IMG/VR virus record: IMGVR_UViG_3300050011_000260
Coordinates: 1-49,020 of that record
Length of the DNA: 49,020 nucleotides
Direction: 5' to 3' (one strand)
Source: a virus
In this document: one piece after another, positions 21,422 to 30,221 of the stretch
Position numbering within the stretch: position 1 is the stretch's first letter
Layout of the letters: each line of letters begins with the position of its first letter
Notes under the pieces: generated by a model
The model's database searches: none
What the model was told of the DNA's origin: nothing
What the model saw: the letters and a program-made list of their open reading frames with translations, nothing else
Program-made: the position numbers and the translations under genes

Positions 21422-21709
21422 TTAGGCTCCGAATCCAGTGCACATGGGCTTGAAGAGAGGATCGAACTTTTTGCAGCCGCAGGGCTTGGTCAGGGCGGGC
21501 CGTACATCACCACGTTCCTTGGCTTCGTCAATCAGTTTCCTGATCTCTTCGATGCTCAAGTTGAGCGATATTTCCCCGTGGCATTTGCCGCGACCAGAAT
21601 AGAAGCCGCCACTTACTTCGGCGACGATTTGAGCCGCAAAGTCTTCTTCGTGGAGACTCTCGGGACAACCGCACTTGCACAGATTGAAATGTTCACGTCC
21701 AACACACAT
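21422..21709 (-). CDS. Hypothetical Cys-rich protein, 95 aa
   Basis: MCVGREHFNLCKCGCPES... Cys/His clusters at residues 11-15 and CGCKKF near the C-terminus, likely zinc binding. TATTAG 5 nt before the ATG (leaderless). First gene of the RuvC-recA operon. Confidence 0.7.
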   Translation of the reverse strand: MCVGREHFNLCKCGCPESLHEEDFAAQIVAEVSGGFYSGRGKCHGEISLNLSIEEIRKLIDEAKERGDVRPALTKPCGCKKFDPLFKPMCTGFGA

Positions 21710-21730
21710 ACTACCTAATACCGCAAAAAT

Positions 21731-21760
21731 AAAAAGCAGAGCCCGAAGACTCTGCTTTTT
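21731..21760 (-). terminator. Rho-independent terminator
   Basis: AGCAGAGTC-TTCGG-GCTCTGCT followed by TTTTATTTTT on the minus strand, ending the envelope operon (21777-24925). Confidence 0.85.
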
Positions 21761-21776
21761 ACCGTCACGGTAGAGA

Positions 21777-23459
21777 TTACTGTTTGCTGTTGGGAGGAGC
21801 CTGTTGTGTTTCCCGTTGAATATTGACCACCACGGGTTTATTGCCCTTCATGTCCATCGACCCACTTTCATCCTTGGACTGGCTGCCGCTCTGGGCCTCT
21901 TCTATTTCGGAATCATCGTACTCGCCCGTGCGTTCTTTGGGCGGGGAAACTTGCTTACGCTTGTCGAATTTGCCCCCGTCCGACGACTGAATCCACCACC
22001 GTTTAGAACCTTCGGTGTAGGAAATAGCGTATGGCTTATCTTCGATGAACTTGTTGGAGCCAGTGCCCACAATGCCGTTGACTTCATCACCGTTCTCGAA
22101 TTCGAACGAAAGTTTCTTGGTGTTATCGTTGTAGAGCACCTTTGCTTCCGTGTTGCCAGCGAAGATGCCCTTGGGACGATAGTATTCAATCACCTGCCCG
22201 GGAGAAGCCTCGTAGCGTTCACCAGCCTTGGTGTATTCCTTGGCGATGTACTCGATCCCCATGAACATGCTGTGAGCATGAGCGGAATCGGGATACCCCG
22301 GATTGTTCGGGTCAATCTTCGGGCGCTTAAACTTGATGCGGACGTTGTAATTGTCACCCACCATGGTCACGTACTTGAAGGGCACGATCCAACCATTCGC
22401 GTCGGGCGATTTCTCCGATTGATCGATGGGCTGATCCACCTTGCTGATCTCGATCTTGAACAAATTGCGAATCGGCAGAACCCGCTTCTCGCTCTTCTTT
22501 TCTTGGAAGAGAGTCGCCAGCAGGGTGCCGTTGTCTATGACATCCTTCACATTCTCTAAGCTTAAGGTGGCTTCAAGGATATCGGGAACGCCGAAACCTG
22601 CTTCGCCTTCGCGATCAGTGTCAATCAAAACGACTGCACCTTCGCCGCCAGGGGGGAAGAAGATTTTCAAGGCAGGCTTGGACTCCTGCTTGCCATCGAT
22701 TACACGGTAGCCCTCGATGTAGTTACCCGTGTTGTCCTGCGGCTTATCCTCAGTGACGATCTTATAGTTCGTCAGGCGAATACTCATCTTCGCTGATTTC
22801 CAGATGAATTCGTTCTCGTCGTCGGGGTGCTTAGGATCGCTCGCCTTGTGATCGTAGGGGGTGGTGTACTGTAATTCCAAGGATTCGATTTCCTTCAAAG
22901 ACCCATCGGTCTTCGCGCCTTCGATCTGACTAGCCTTGAAGGGAAACGCTTCCGATACGTCCTTCACCAAGAAAATCTTACGGATATTGTACCCGCCAGC
23001 CATCTGTGCTTCTGGGCCGTATTCGGGGCGATCACCCATCTTCTGCTCAAATTGGTTCTCCAGATCGGCAGCGTGAACGCGGGCGTACTGCGCCTTGGTG
23101 ATCTGCTCCTCATGCGTCAAGTCCGCACGCAATTTGAATGTATCGAGGTACTGCACCATTTCGGCATTGGTCGGATCGAGAGACTGATCCAAATCCTTCA
23201 AGACAGTCTCAATCTGCGAGGCGACCTTGGCGGTCGGCACCTTGCCATAGACGATGACGTACTGGTTGCTGCCTTCTACCACTTCACGAGCCCACCAGAT
23301 ACGGTCGGCGTAGGCGAACGCGGCGAGGGTCTGCTTCTTCGTCCAGTGCTTTTCTTTTCCAGCGTTGTCGAACTCCGCACGGTATGGCGGTACGCAGCCC
23401 ACCAACAGGAGTACGAACATCAGGGCAACTGCGGCGATTAGAGAACGAAGTGTTTTCAT
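21777..23459 (-). CDS. Lipoprotein, 560 aa, function unknown
   Basis: MKTLRSLIAAVALMFVLLLVGCVPP: signal sequence with lipobox LVGC at residues 19-22, so probably anchored in the host membrane. A large mixed alpha/beta body without recognised motifs; a low-complexity Glu/Ser/Gln tail begins about residue 510. ATGA overlap with the metalloprotease gene upstream, so the two are co-translated. Possibly a superinfection-exclusion or envelope-modifying factor (inference). Confidence 0.75.
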   Translation of the reverse strand: MKTLRSLIAAVALMFVLLLVGCVPPYRAEFDNAGKEKHWTKKQTLAAFAYADRIWWAREVVEGSNQYVIVYGKVPTAKVASQIETVLKDLDQSLDPTNAEMVQYLDTFKLRADLTHEEQITKAQYARVHAADLENQFEQKMGDRPEYGPEAQMAGGYNIRKIFLVKDVSEAFPFKASQIEGAKTDGSLKEIESLELQYTTPYDHKASDPKHPDDENEFIWKSAKMSIRLTNYKIVTEDKPQDNTGNYIEGYRVIDGKQESKPALKIFFPPGGEGAVVLIDTDREGEAGFGVPDILEATLSLENVKDVIDNGTLLATLFQEKKSEKRVLPIRNLFKIEISKVDQPIDQSEKSPDANGWIVPFKYVTMVGDNYNVRIKFKRPKIDPNNPGYPDSAHAHSMFMGIEYIAKEYTKAGERYEASPGQVIEYYRPKGIFAGNTEAKVLYNDNTKKLSFEFENGDEVNGIVGTGSNKFIEDKPYAISYTEGSKRWWIQSSDGGKFDKRKQVSPPKERTGEYDDSEIEEAQSGSQSKDESGSMDMKGNKPVVVNIQRETQQAPPNSKQ

Positions 23460-24925
23460 TGCGTCACCTTCTTGGAAGTCTTGAACGTGCCGAGGAGTTG
23501 AAGTGCTTCTGTTGGAGACATCTTCTGGATTTCAGCCAGCTTCTCGGGATGGTTGGTAAAATACGTCTCGATGTTCTTGCGTTCATCGGTTGTGAATGCA
23601 CGGTTATATTGATCCACGATGTACGGTGGGATACCCATCGCCATGCCGCCCTTGCTGCCCGCCAGACCCTTCTCAAAGGCTCGCTGAGCGATTTCCTTGA
23701 TCTCTTCGCTGTGGGCGGCAAGCCATTCCATCGTTGGCTTTCCACCGCCGAGGAGCGTCGGATTGTAATGTAAGGCGTAAGTCATACGGAAGATCGAGTT
23801 GTCATCACCACGAATGTTGTTCACCGCACCCCACCACATCGGGTCCGAATAGAACTCAGGAATGGTGACGTTCATGAAGAACGTAAGCATATCAGCTTTG
23901 ATCGTCTCGATCTGCTTGTGGTAGTACAGAAAATTCGAATCGTCAAACGACAAGTTTCCCTCGAAGTTAAACTTAACCGTATCCTTCTCGTACTGATCCC
24001 AATCGAATCCGTAGTAGATTTCGGCCAATTCACGGAGGTCCTTAGTGTACCCATGGGACGGCAGGTCGGTCGTGTCTTCGGGAGCCAACACGGACGGCAT
24101 ATCAGCCATCAGTTCCACGTCGAACGCTTCGCTCATGGGGAACTTCTCGAAGTTGATGTTACCGTGCACCATCTCGTGTTGCATGATGTACGGAATGGTG
24201 TGGACGTAATCCGTCATCCAAGCTTCTGGGTTGTAGTAGATGACGCCAGTGTTAAGCCACGTAACGCCGAGAATGCCGCCGAGGGGCGGGTTGTAGCCAA
24301 GGTGTAACTCGCGGGGAATGAAATCGCTAGCCTTGCTAGGCTTCGGCAGGCGGTGCAACTCACGGAATGTAACGCCGTAACCCGGAACCTGTTCATCAAG
24401 TTGAGCAACTAGCTCTTCCTTCTTGATTCCGAGTTTCGTGGCTCGAACCTCGATGGAACGCTCGGCAACCTTCTGGTAAAATGCATTGTCGCGCTCAGCG
24501 GCGATGACGGTAAGCTTCGTAAGGGTACCCACGACTAGCTTCATCTGAGCTTCGGTGACAAAAAATTGGTCGCATAGGGACGTATAACGGTACGTGCCGT
24601 CAGGCTGTTTGTAGGCGTGGTCGATAACGATCTTCAGCTTGGCGGGGTTCTCGGTGACACTGCTCGTGCTCACCACATCCGTCACGACAGAATAGCTGTC
24701 CGAGCCCGGATCGAGAGTCTTCATCTCACTAATGCCTTGATTACAGACCCATGTAGCTTGGAAAAGATGCTCGTATTCCTGATGCTGTTTGATTGGGTCG
24801 GTGGCGTACTGTTGAATGCCCTTCGGGAAGAAGAAAGGCTGTTCGGTCGGTGTGTTTTGGCCGAAGGCGGACACGGACAGAAGGAGAAACGGTACTACAA
24901 GTTGAAGAACTTTGTTAAATTTCAT
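23456..24925 (-). CDS. Secreted HExxH metalloprotease-like protein, 489 aa
   Basis: Start MKFNKVLQLVVPFLLLSVSAFGQN at 24925 (GCGAGGGG RBS); signal peptide cleaved near AFG/Q. IMQHEMVHGN at about residues 250-256 is a zincin HExxH, with candidate third ligand E in FDVELMAD about 17 residues later. Flanking regions are unrelated to families I can name. Expressed from the TTGCAA/TATTGT promoter at 24965 together with the lipoprotein. Could process host envelope proteins; substrate unknown. Confidence 0.72.
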   Translation of the reverse strand: MKFNKVLQLVVPFLLLSVSAFGQNTPTEQPFFFPKGIQQYATDPIKQHQEYEHLFQATWVCNQGISEMKTLDPGSDSYSVVTDVVSTSSVTENPAKLKIVIDHAYKQPDGTYRYTSLCDQFFVTEAQMKLVVGTLTKLTVIAAERDNAFYQKVAERSIEVRATKLGIKKEELVAQLDEQVPGYGVTFRELHRLPKPSKASDFIPRELHLGYNPPLGGILGVTWLNTGVIYYNPEAWMTDYVHTIPYIMQHEMVHGNINFEKFPMSEAFDVELMADMPSVLAPEDTTDLPSHGYTKDLRELAEIYYGFDWDQYEKDTVKFNFEGNLSFDDSNFLYYHKQIETIKADMLTFFMNVTIPEFYSDPMWWGAVNNIRGDDNSIFRMTYALHYNPTLLGGGKPTMEWLAAHSEEIKEIAQRAFEKGLAGSKGGMAMGIPPYIVDQYNRAFTTDERKNIETYFTNHPEKLAEIQKMSPTEALQLLGTFKTSKKVTQ

Positions 24926-24964
24926 TGACCCCTCGCAACCTAATGACATGAGGCACGTATTACT

Positions 24965-24993
24965 ACAATACTGATGTTGGCAGAAGTTTGCAA
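24965..24993 (-). promoter_or_regulatory. Sigma70-like promoter, TTGCAA-N17-TATTGT
   Basis: TTGCAA (24988-24993) and TATTGT (24965-24970), 17-bp spacer, upstream of the metalloprotease-lipoprotein operon. Same hexamers recur at 42463-42491. Confidence 0.7.
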
Positions 24994-25020
24994 CAAAATC
25001 ACTAACTATTTTGCCACTAT

Positions 25021-25746
25021 TCATTTGATTACTTCAATCGAAAAACCAGCAGCCGCGCATTCTTCCCGCTCTTGCTCAACAAAAAGTTCCTTCATTTCCC
25101 TGAACCACATCACGAACTTACCATCTTTGTATTCAGCATGATAGGCACGTTTCTTAGCAAGCTCGTTGTTGTTGAAAGTCACCAATGCCTTCACGATCAC
25201 CATCGGGCTTCGAGCCAGTTCCAGCACCTTATCCAGTGGGTATTGATCGAGGAGCGTCAACATGCTGACTGTATCGAACACCGCTCGATGGGGAAACGGG
25301 TTCGGATAAAGCCTATGATCTACTGGCATGTAAGGCAGCTTCCGAGAAAACCCCTTAGGAAGAGGTAGATCGGTCATCGTGTCAATCCAGAGCTTACTGG
25401 GGTCGGACTCGAAGTTGTAACGTTCGGCCCACGCCTCCTCGAAGCCCTTGTCGAACTTGATGCCGTTATGGGCACAAACGACTTCCGCCGCTTGATACCA
25501 AAGGAAGAACTGCTTAGCACCCTTGAGATCATCCACGCCGTACTTAGCGGATAATTCGAGTGCCTTGGGGAATTTTTCGAGGACTTCGGCTTCCCATATA
25601 GCGGCAAGTCCGGGGTTAACTGGATACCCCATGATCTTTACGGGTTGACGCAAGTCGGTGTCCCACGTCGCCATTCCGACTTCAGTGATGCTGTGGACTT
25701 TGGGGTCCCCGCCTGTGGTTTCAAAATCTAGGCCGAGAATCAACAT
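25021..25746 (-). CDS. DnaQ-like DEDD 3'-5' exonuclease, 241 aa
   Basis: ILGLDFETTGGDP (DxE, residues 7-9), CAHNGIKFDKGF (second D about 99) and HRAVFDTVSML (H-x4-D, about 154-159) give a DEDDh set. No polymerase domain is attached, so it may be a stand-alone proofreading or RNase T-like exonuclease. Start overlaps the MazG-like stop (TGATG). Confidence 0.82.
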   Translation of the reverse strand: MLILGLDFETTGGDPKVHSITEVGMATWDTDLRQPVKIMGYPVNPGLAAIWEAEVLEKFPKALELSAKYGVDDLKGAKQFFLWYQAAEVVCAHNGIKFDKGFEEAWAERYNFESDPSKLWIDTMTDLPLPKGFSRKLPYMPVDHRLYPNPFPHRAVFDTVSMLTLLDQYPLDKVLELARSPMVIVKALVTFNNNELAKKRAYHAEYKDGKFVMWFREMKELFVEQEREECAAAGFSIEVIK

Positions 25747-26132
25747 CAGAGCGTGTCCAGTGCCAGCCCTAAATTCTTCTTTTGCCGAGTCTTCGCAAAA
25801 TAGTGCTCGTCGGGCTTCGCACGATTCTTCGTCATCTTCTCATCTAAGCACGCCTGTGCATCAAGCCCACGCTCTTCGGCATAGGCAAATAAGCAGAGGT
25901 AAACGTCACCGACTTCCCCCTCATCGGATTCCAACGGTTCCCCAGCGGCTACGCGGGAGTTGTGCTTGCTTACGACCATATTAACTGCGGTTTGAGCGTC
26001 TTCGGGAGTGAGACCAGCGACGAGGGCTAATTCAGTGACTTCTTCAACGAGAGCCAGAGCACGACCGCGTGTTCCCTTCCATTCGGGAAACACCCGCTTG
26101 ATCCACGTGTGCACTGACTTTTGAGTTTCCAT
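25746..26132 (-). CDS. MazG-like nucleotide pyrophosphohydrolase, 128 aa
   Basis: ALALVEEVTELALVAG (E-E-x-x-E) at about residues 26-41 and ESDEGEVGDVYLCLF (E-x-x-D) at about 68-82 form the MazG metal site; DEKMTKNRAKPDEHYF matches the family's C-terminus. Such enzymes hydrolyse (d)NTPs or (p)ppGpp. The ATG is 5 nt from TACAAT (leaderless). Operon with the exonuclease. Confidence 0.8.
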   Translation of the reverse strand: METQKSVHTWIKRVFPEWKGTRGRALALVEEVTELALVAGLTPEDAQTAVNMVVSKHNSRVAAGEPLESDEGEVGDVYLCLFAYAEERGLDAQACLDEKMTKNRAKPDEHYFAKTRQKKNLGLALDTL

Positions 26133-26146
26133 GTCTCATTGTACCA

Positions 26147-26214
26147 TAGAACCTGCCCCGCTATCACCTACGTGCTGTAATGTTCGCGGTAGCTATTGTG
26201 AGCCGCAGGTTCTA
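26147..26214. repeat. 10-bp inverted repeat enclosing 48 bp
   Basis: TAGAACCTGC and GCAGGTTCTA flank a 48-bp segment between the probable SSB gene and the MazG-like gene, next to its TACAAT box. May be an operator pair or the closing stem of a small RNA. Confidence 0.5.
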
Positions 26215-26219
26215 CGATT

Positions 26220-27182
26220 TTACAAATCTTCTACATCGTCGAGGCGGGCTTCTTCGGCACCAGCCGCCACGCCCGACAGCAAGGCTTTCCACTCTTGGAG
26301 GGTCAGCTTCTTGCCGAGACGCCCCTTGAGAATCTTGCCGTCTTCTTTGGTGAACTTCTCAGCGGCTTGCTTGACTTCCTCGACCAACTGAGGGTTCTGC
26401 TTCCAACGAGCCTTTTGGGAGATGCGCTGGAACTGATAGCCGAATGCACGGTCTGGATCGTGCTTCATCACGATGTCGATATCGTACACGCTGACGTTCG
26501 AGTTGTCTTCAACCATCTCGTCAATCAAGTGCGAGACCGCACGGTAATTGGAGCGGGTCAAATCAACGTACTGGACTTCCCACTCGATAATCGCACCCTT
26601 TTCATAACCACCCGTCTTGATGTCGGCGTTGAGGTAGCGGAGCACCAATGCGGCCACGTGCAGTTCGCCGTCCTTGCCTAGCTTAGCGCAACAATAGCCT
26701 GCGTCGGGAGAATTGGCGGGGGTCAAACAACGGGCGGTCAACTTCTTGCCCGGGAGTTCGACGAAGTGGTTCAAAGCACTCTTCGGCTTGATGAAGGGTA
26801 GCAACGCGAAACGAACTGACTTGCCCTTATCGGGACGGCAGCGGTTCAGCATGTTCGGACGTGTGGCGAGCTTGTCGTCGCCGAATTCTACGTCGAGATC
26901 GTCCTCGTCGGCGGCTGCGGCGGGAGCGTTACCCTTGGTGCCCTTGTGTCCACCTGCGGCGGCAGCCTTCGGGGTCGGCTCGTCGAGTTCGTCTTCGACA
27001 ACAGGTTTCGTCTTCGCGGGCGCGGTTGCGGTCGCGGCTTGTGGTTGTGTGTCTTGTGGCACAGCGGCCTCGGCGTCCGCGAGTGCTTTTGCGGCGGCGA
27101 GTGCGGCGGCTCTGGCCCTTACAACAGCATCGGATACAACAGGTTTTACATCTGCTAGTTCGTCTTCGGTGAATTGATTCAC
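26220..27182 (-). CDS. Probable single-stranded DNA-binding protein, 320 aa
   Basis: GTG start (MNQFTEDELADVKPVV) after GAGAGGA. The Ala/Pro-rich, acidic N-terminal ~105 residues are low complexity. The core (about 108-280) begins MLNRCRPDKGKSVRFALLPF and contains DAGYCCAKLG, QYVDLTRSNYRAV and aromatic-basic residues suited to ssDNA. The end is acidic (ARLDDVEDL), as in many SSBs. Assigned from composition, acidic tail and neighbours; no signature motif proves it. Confidence 0.55.
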   Translation of the reverse strand: MNQFTEDELADVKPVVSDAVVRARAAALAAAKALADAEAAVPQDTQPQAATATAPAKTKPVVEDELDEPTPKAAAAGGHKGTKGNAPAAAADEDDLDVEFGDDKLATRPNMLNRCRPDKGKSVRFALLPFIKPKSALNHFVELPGKKLTARCLTPANSPDAGYCCAKLGKDGELHVAALVLRYLNADIKTGGYEKGAIIEWEVQYVDLTRSNYRAVSHLIDEMVEDNSNVSVYDIDIVMKHDPDRAFGYQFQRISQKARWKQNPQLVEEVKQAAEKFTKEDGKILKGRLGKKLTLQEWKALLSGVAAGAEEARLDDVEDL

Positions 27183-27222
27183 GGTGTTTATTCCTCTCAG
27201 GTCGATTTTTATTTGCTTGTTC

Positions 27223-27540
27223 TTACTTTACAACTTCCTGCTTACGCAGGTCCCCGAGCGTGATGAATTTGACTTTACGTTTGTCGTTTGTCATTTTGAT
27301 TTCGCCCGTAAAAGGTATCTTTCGTCTAATACCCGATTTGTGGCGAATGGAAAACTTACCGAAAGAATTTAGTTTCAGTTGGAATCCATTCACTGCAAGA
27401 TTATTCAACAGGGTGTGCTCCAGTTCAGCGACCACCACGTTGATGGTGTTTTCGGCTTCTTTTTTGGTCGGGAGATTCAACGCCTGTTGAACCCGTACTG
27501 TTAACTCGTCGCGGCCAGCTTTTGATTTGCCTGTAGACAT
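27223..27540 (-). CDS. HU/IHF-like DNA-bending protein, 105 aa
   Basis: Preferred start MSTGKSKAGRDELTVRVQQAL (27540; GAAGAGGA RBS). Helical N-terminus with EAENTINVVVAELEHTLLNN, then LNSFGKFSIRHKSGIRRKIPFTGE, the HU beta-arm region, and a basic C-terminus. About 90 residues is usual; the extra N-terminal residues are basic. Likely compacts phage DNA or aids replication. Confidence 0.8.
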   Translation of the reverse strand: MSTGKSKAGRDELTVRVQQALNLPTKKEAENTINVVVAELEHTLLNNLAVNGFQLKLNSFGKFSIRHKSGIRRKIPFTGEIKMTNDKRKVKFITLGDLRKQEVVK

Positions 27541-27589
27541 GCGAGAAATCCTCTTCATGTCTTAATACTGGATTTCAGGGTTTTATTGG

Positions 27590-27621
27590 GAAAAAAGAAA
27601 AGCCGCCCAGAACGGGCGGCT
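27590..27621 (-). terminator. Rho-independent terminator
   Basis: GAGCCGCCCGTTCTGGGCGGCT followed by TTTCTTTTTT on the minus strand, downstream of the outer-membrane-like gene. Confidence 0.85.
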
Positions 27622-27647
27622 CTCTGACTTACAGGATCGAGCGATCC

Positions 27648-28298
27648 TTAGAACACCAGCTTAAGACCAACGGAACCGTTTCCGCCGCTGATGCGGGCGG
27701 AACCGATGGCTGGTAACGATGCAATGGACGAATTCAACGAAAGCTGTTGAGTCAGACGAAGATGACCCGTCTTTGTCAGGTAGATTTCGTTGTTCAAATC
27801 CACGGTACGCTGGTTGGTTGCCGAGCGGCCCGGAAGTTCGTACAGAGCCGTAATACGGTCGCGACTAAACTGGAAGCCGCCGCCGACGAGAGGAGCAAAC
27901 GTGGTCGTCTGAAGATTCGGAATCAAGCTACGATAGTTGCCGTTAATGACCTGATCCTTGTAGAAAGCACCAGTGCCGACCAACAGCTTACCGAACTTCA
28001 AATAGCCCGTGCCCGTGACTGTTGCGGCGAAGGCGTTTGAATTGACCTTGCCGAAAGCTCGGAAATCTGCGCTCTGGAAGTTTGCATCCAGATTCAGAAG
28101 TAGGTGCTTGGTGCTGGACTCGATACCAGCGCCGACGATGTAGTTGGGGTTGTGAGCGGTGACTGTGCCCGAACCGTTGAAAGTGGACGAGGCACCGATG
28201 CCCGCGTCAACGTAGGGAGCAAACGCTCCGTTTTGAGCAAATGCAGAACTGACCATCAGAGCCAGTGCCGCAAGGACTAATAGGATTGACTTCTTCAT
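27648..28298 (-). CDS. Outer-membrane beta-barrel-like protein, 216 aa
   Basis: Signal peptide MKKSILLVLAALALMVSSAFAQ, then alternating amphipathic strands (YVDAGIGASS, HLLLNLDANF, GYLKFGKLLVG) and a C-terminal Phe in GSVGLKLVF, the usual signature for outer-membrane insertion. Own GAGGAG RBS and terminator, so a single-gene unit. Phage-encoded barrels can block superinfection (lambda Lom-type precedent); that role here is inference. Confidence 0.75.
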   Translation of the reverse strand: MKKSILLVLAALALMVSSAFAQNGAFAPYVDAGIGASSTFNGSGTVTAHNPNYIVGAGIESSTKHLLLNLDANFQSADFRAFGKVNSNAFAATVTGTGYLKFGKLLVGTGAFYKDQVINGNYRSLIPNLQTTTFAPLVGGGFQFSRDRITALYELPGRSATNQRTVDLNNEIYLTKTGHLRLTQQLSLNSSIASLPAIGSARISGGNGSVGLKLVF

Positions 28299-28343
28299 GT
28301 TTTACTTTTCTCCTCGGGGGACTGTATCCCCACATTCACTATA

Positions 28344-29201
28344 CTACTGTGTTTCCCAGATTTTGGCAAGCTTGAGAGCACAGATGTATGGGTCACCCTT
28401 ATGCATCCTCCATCTGGAAAGCTCAACAATACTGTCAAAAACGCACCCTATGGGGAGCCGTAATTTTTTCAACATATTAAATTCTCGGGGCTTAAACTTG
28501 CCTATTTTCCGGGCTGCATACTCATCCCCCTCGCGAGCAAAGACGTAAACCACCAATTCCTTGTACAGGGAGTTGAGACGCAAACTGGGGTTCATCCCAC
28601 GAGGAAACCACGTCAAATGGTTATTCCATGGGTGAGACCAAAACTTGAACGGTGGAGGTTCTGGGCCTGTCAGTAACCACGCAGCAGCCCAGATAGCCGC
28701 ATAAACGTCGTCCACTTCTTTGTGGACACTCAGGTCGCTCATCATCTTGACCATCGCATCGCTGAACTTCTCCACCGAAGCACGGGCAGGCCGCTCCAGT
28801 TCGAGTAGTTCTGCGGCATAGCGAACGATGGCGTTAGCCCCATCGCTGCCTTTGGTGATCGGGGCGAGAGCCCAGATGCCTACGTTTGCTTTTACATTGG
28901 AGGATAGGTCGATTTGACGGGAACGGTCAACTCGAAGCAATGACGGTTCGTCCTTACCCAACACCATCTCATCTTGGACGGACTCGACTTCAACGCACTT
29001 AAGTTTGAAATGGTTCGCTTCTTCACAGCCGTTTAGGCAGAAATGTGCGTGGGATAGATAGTGCTCCGCAAAGCGGATTTGTGCCGGATCGTCCCCGACA
29101 AGAATGTTGTGCTGTTTGGGGGTCGGCTTTTCGAGAAGTAAAGGGGTTGAGGGATCGCCAGACACCCTAACCCCTGTTCTTAGTTTTCCTTGTGAAGACA
29201 C
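28344..29201 (-). CDS. Hypothetical protein, 285 aa
   Basis: GTG start (MSSQGKLRTGVRVSG) 6 nt after TATTAT, leaderless. One Cys/His stretch (HFCLNGCEEANHFKLKC, about residues 53-69); later helical and Trp-rich regions (AAIWAAAWLLTGPEPPPFKFW). No membrane anchor evident. Family not recognised. Confidence 0.72.
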   Translation of the reverse strand: MSSQGKLRTGVRVSGDPSTPLLLEKPTPKQHNILVGDDPAQIRFAEHYLSHAHFCLNGCEEANHFKLKCVEVESVQDEMVLGKDEPSLLRVDRSRQIDLSSNVKANVGIWALAPITKGSDGANAIVRYAAELLELERPARASVEKFSDAMVKMMSDLSVHKEVDDVYAAIWAAAWLLTGPEPPPFKFWSHPWNNHLTWFPRGMNPSLRLNSLYKELVVYVFAREGDEYAARKIGKFKPREFNMLKKLRLPIGCVFDSIVELSRWRMHKGDPYICALKLAKIWETQ

Positions 29202-29219
29202 AAGGCTATAATACCACAG

Positions 29220-29399
29220 TTACAGCTTCTTGACTGCGGCTGCGGCGGCGGCTTCGAGCTTTGCAATATCGGCGGCGGCTTTCTTTTCCGCACCGACAAG
29301 CTTCGACCAAATCTTGTGGATCGTTCCACCACCGATAGCGGCGGCGACAGAGTACCAAGTTGCAAAGTCTTTCGCGATTTGTGTGATGTTGATGGACAT
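29220..29399 (-). CDS. Small membrane-active protein, 59 aa
   Basis: MSINITQIAKDFATWYSVAAAIGGG with a weakly hydrophobic helix, then an Ala/Lys coiled-coil-like tail (AEKKAAADIAKLEAAA). GAGGAG RBS nine bases before ATG. Follows the two-helix membrane protein gene at 29422. Composition recalls small phage holins or spanin-like accessory proteins, but no family match is claimed. Confidence 0.7.
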   Translation of the reverse strand: MSINITQIAKDFATWYSVAAAIGGGTIHKIWSKLVGAEKKAAADIAKLEAAAAAAVKKL

Positions 29400-29421
29400 G
29401 GTTAAGTCTCCTCAAATAGGA

Positions 29422-29733
29422 TCAGGAAGTCTGTTTTGTGGACGGGTCTGGGTAGCTCCAATACCTGTAGACGAGTAACAGAACCACCGAGGTTGCTATG
29501 GTTTGAGTCACATACCAGCCGACGAGAAACGGGGCATGTTCTGAACGTGCCAGCACGCCGTTATTGACCTGAATGAGGAAGTTGAGCCAGCAGGTGCTTT
29601 TGCAGAAATCCCGCGTGTGTTTGCGGCGGATCATGCGGCGGTACAGGACGGCATACATCCAGATCGCCATGACCATCGAGATCGAAATGCAGATCGTCTT
29701 ATCCGAGAATCCCGAAGGTAGAATCCCTATCAA
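29422..29733 (-). CDS. Two-helix membrane protein, 103 aa
   Basis: Hydrophobic segments ICISISMVMAIWMYAVLY (about 14-31) and WYVTQTIATSVVLLLVYRYW (about 73-92), with a basic loop RRMIRRKHTRDF between. The TTG start overlaps the deoxyribosyltransferase-like gene by 35 nt; a shorter start is possible. Holin-like topology; function unproven. Confidence 0.62.
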   Translation of the reverse strand: MIGILPSGFSDKTICISISMVMAIWMYAVLYRRMIRRKHTRDFCKSTCWLNFLIQVNNGVLARSEHAPFLVGWYVTQTIATSVVLLLVYRYWSYPDPSTKQTS

Positions 29734-30217
29734 TGTATTCTCCCCGTGCGACCAGTGTGCCGATGAACTCGTCCCACGTGTTGTAGTGCTGTACAGGCTT
29801 TATTCCCTCTTGTCGCAGGTCTGGTGGCAGGTCCTTGAGAAACACGAAGATCGTGTCGATGTTTGCCCGCATCGCTGGGTCTTCGGGACCAATCACCACA
29901 CACTGGCGACCCGAGAGCAACGCCCCTCCGAACTCAGCCAATCGGGTGTTACGGATGATCGCGGTGCCCGAACTAAACAGGACGAGGGTGTCGGCAAGTA
30001 GGATGTCTCGAATGTCGCGGATGGCACAGCCAAATGCGAATAGCTCGCGACTCAGGTCTGTTGACCCGTCTTTGTTGGTGAGGTTTGTAGCGCCCGTAGT
30101 AGACTGCTCGTCATGCCAGCGGGACGTGACGGTCTTGCCGATAACACGCAGTTCTTTGGCGTGCTCTCGAATCTTTTCGAGCCAGTCAAACGTCGCGGCT
30201 AGGTAGATTTTCTGCAA
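29699..30217 (-). CDS. Nucleoside 2-deoxyribosyltransferase-like protein, 172 aa
   Basis: TTG start (MQKIYLAATFD). IYLAATF opening, SRWHDEQ, then RDIRDILLADTLVLFSS and GGALLSGRQCVVIG fit the fold of the 14943-15425 protein (D...E/G...), though sequence identity looks low. A 10-bp hairpin lies just before the start. Possibly nucleotide or NAD-related hydrolase. Confidence 0.62.
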   Translation of the reverse strand: MQKIYLAATFDWLEKIREHAKELRVIGKTVTSRWHDEQSTTGATNLTNKDGSTDLSRELFAFGCAIRDIRDILLADTLVLFSSGTAIIRNTRLAEFGGALLSGRQCVVIGPEDPAMRANIDTIFVFLKDLPPDLRQEGIKPVQHYNTWDEFIGTLVARGEYIDRDSTFGILG

Positions 30218-30221
30218 AGAG

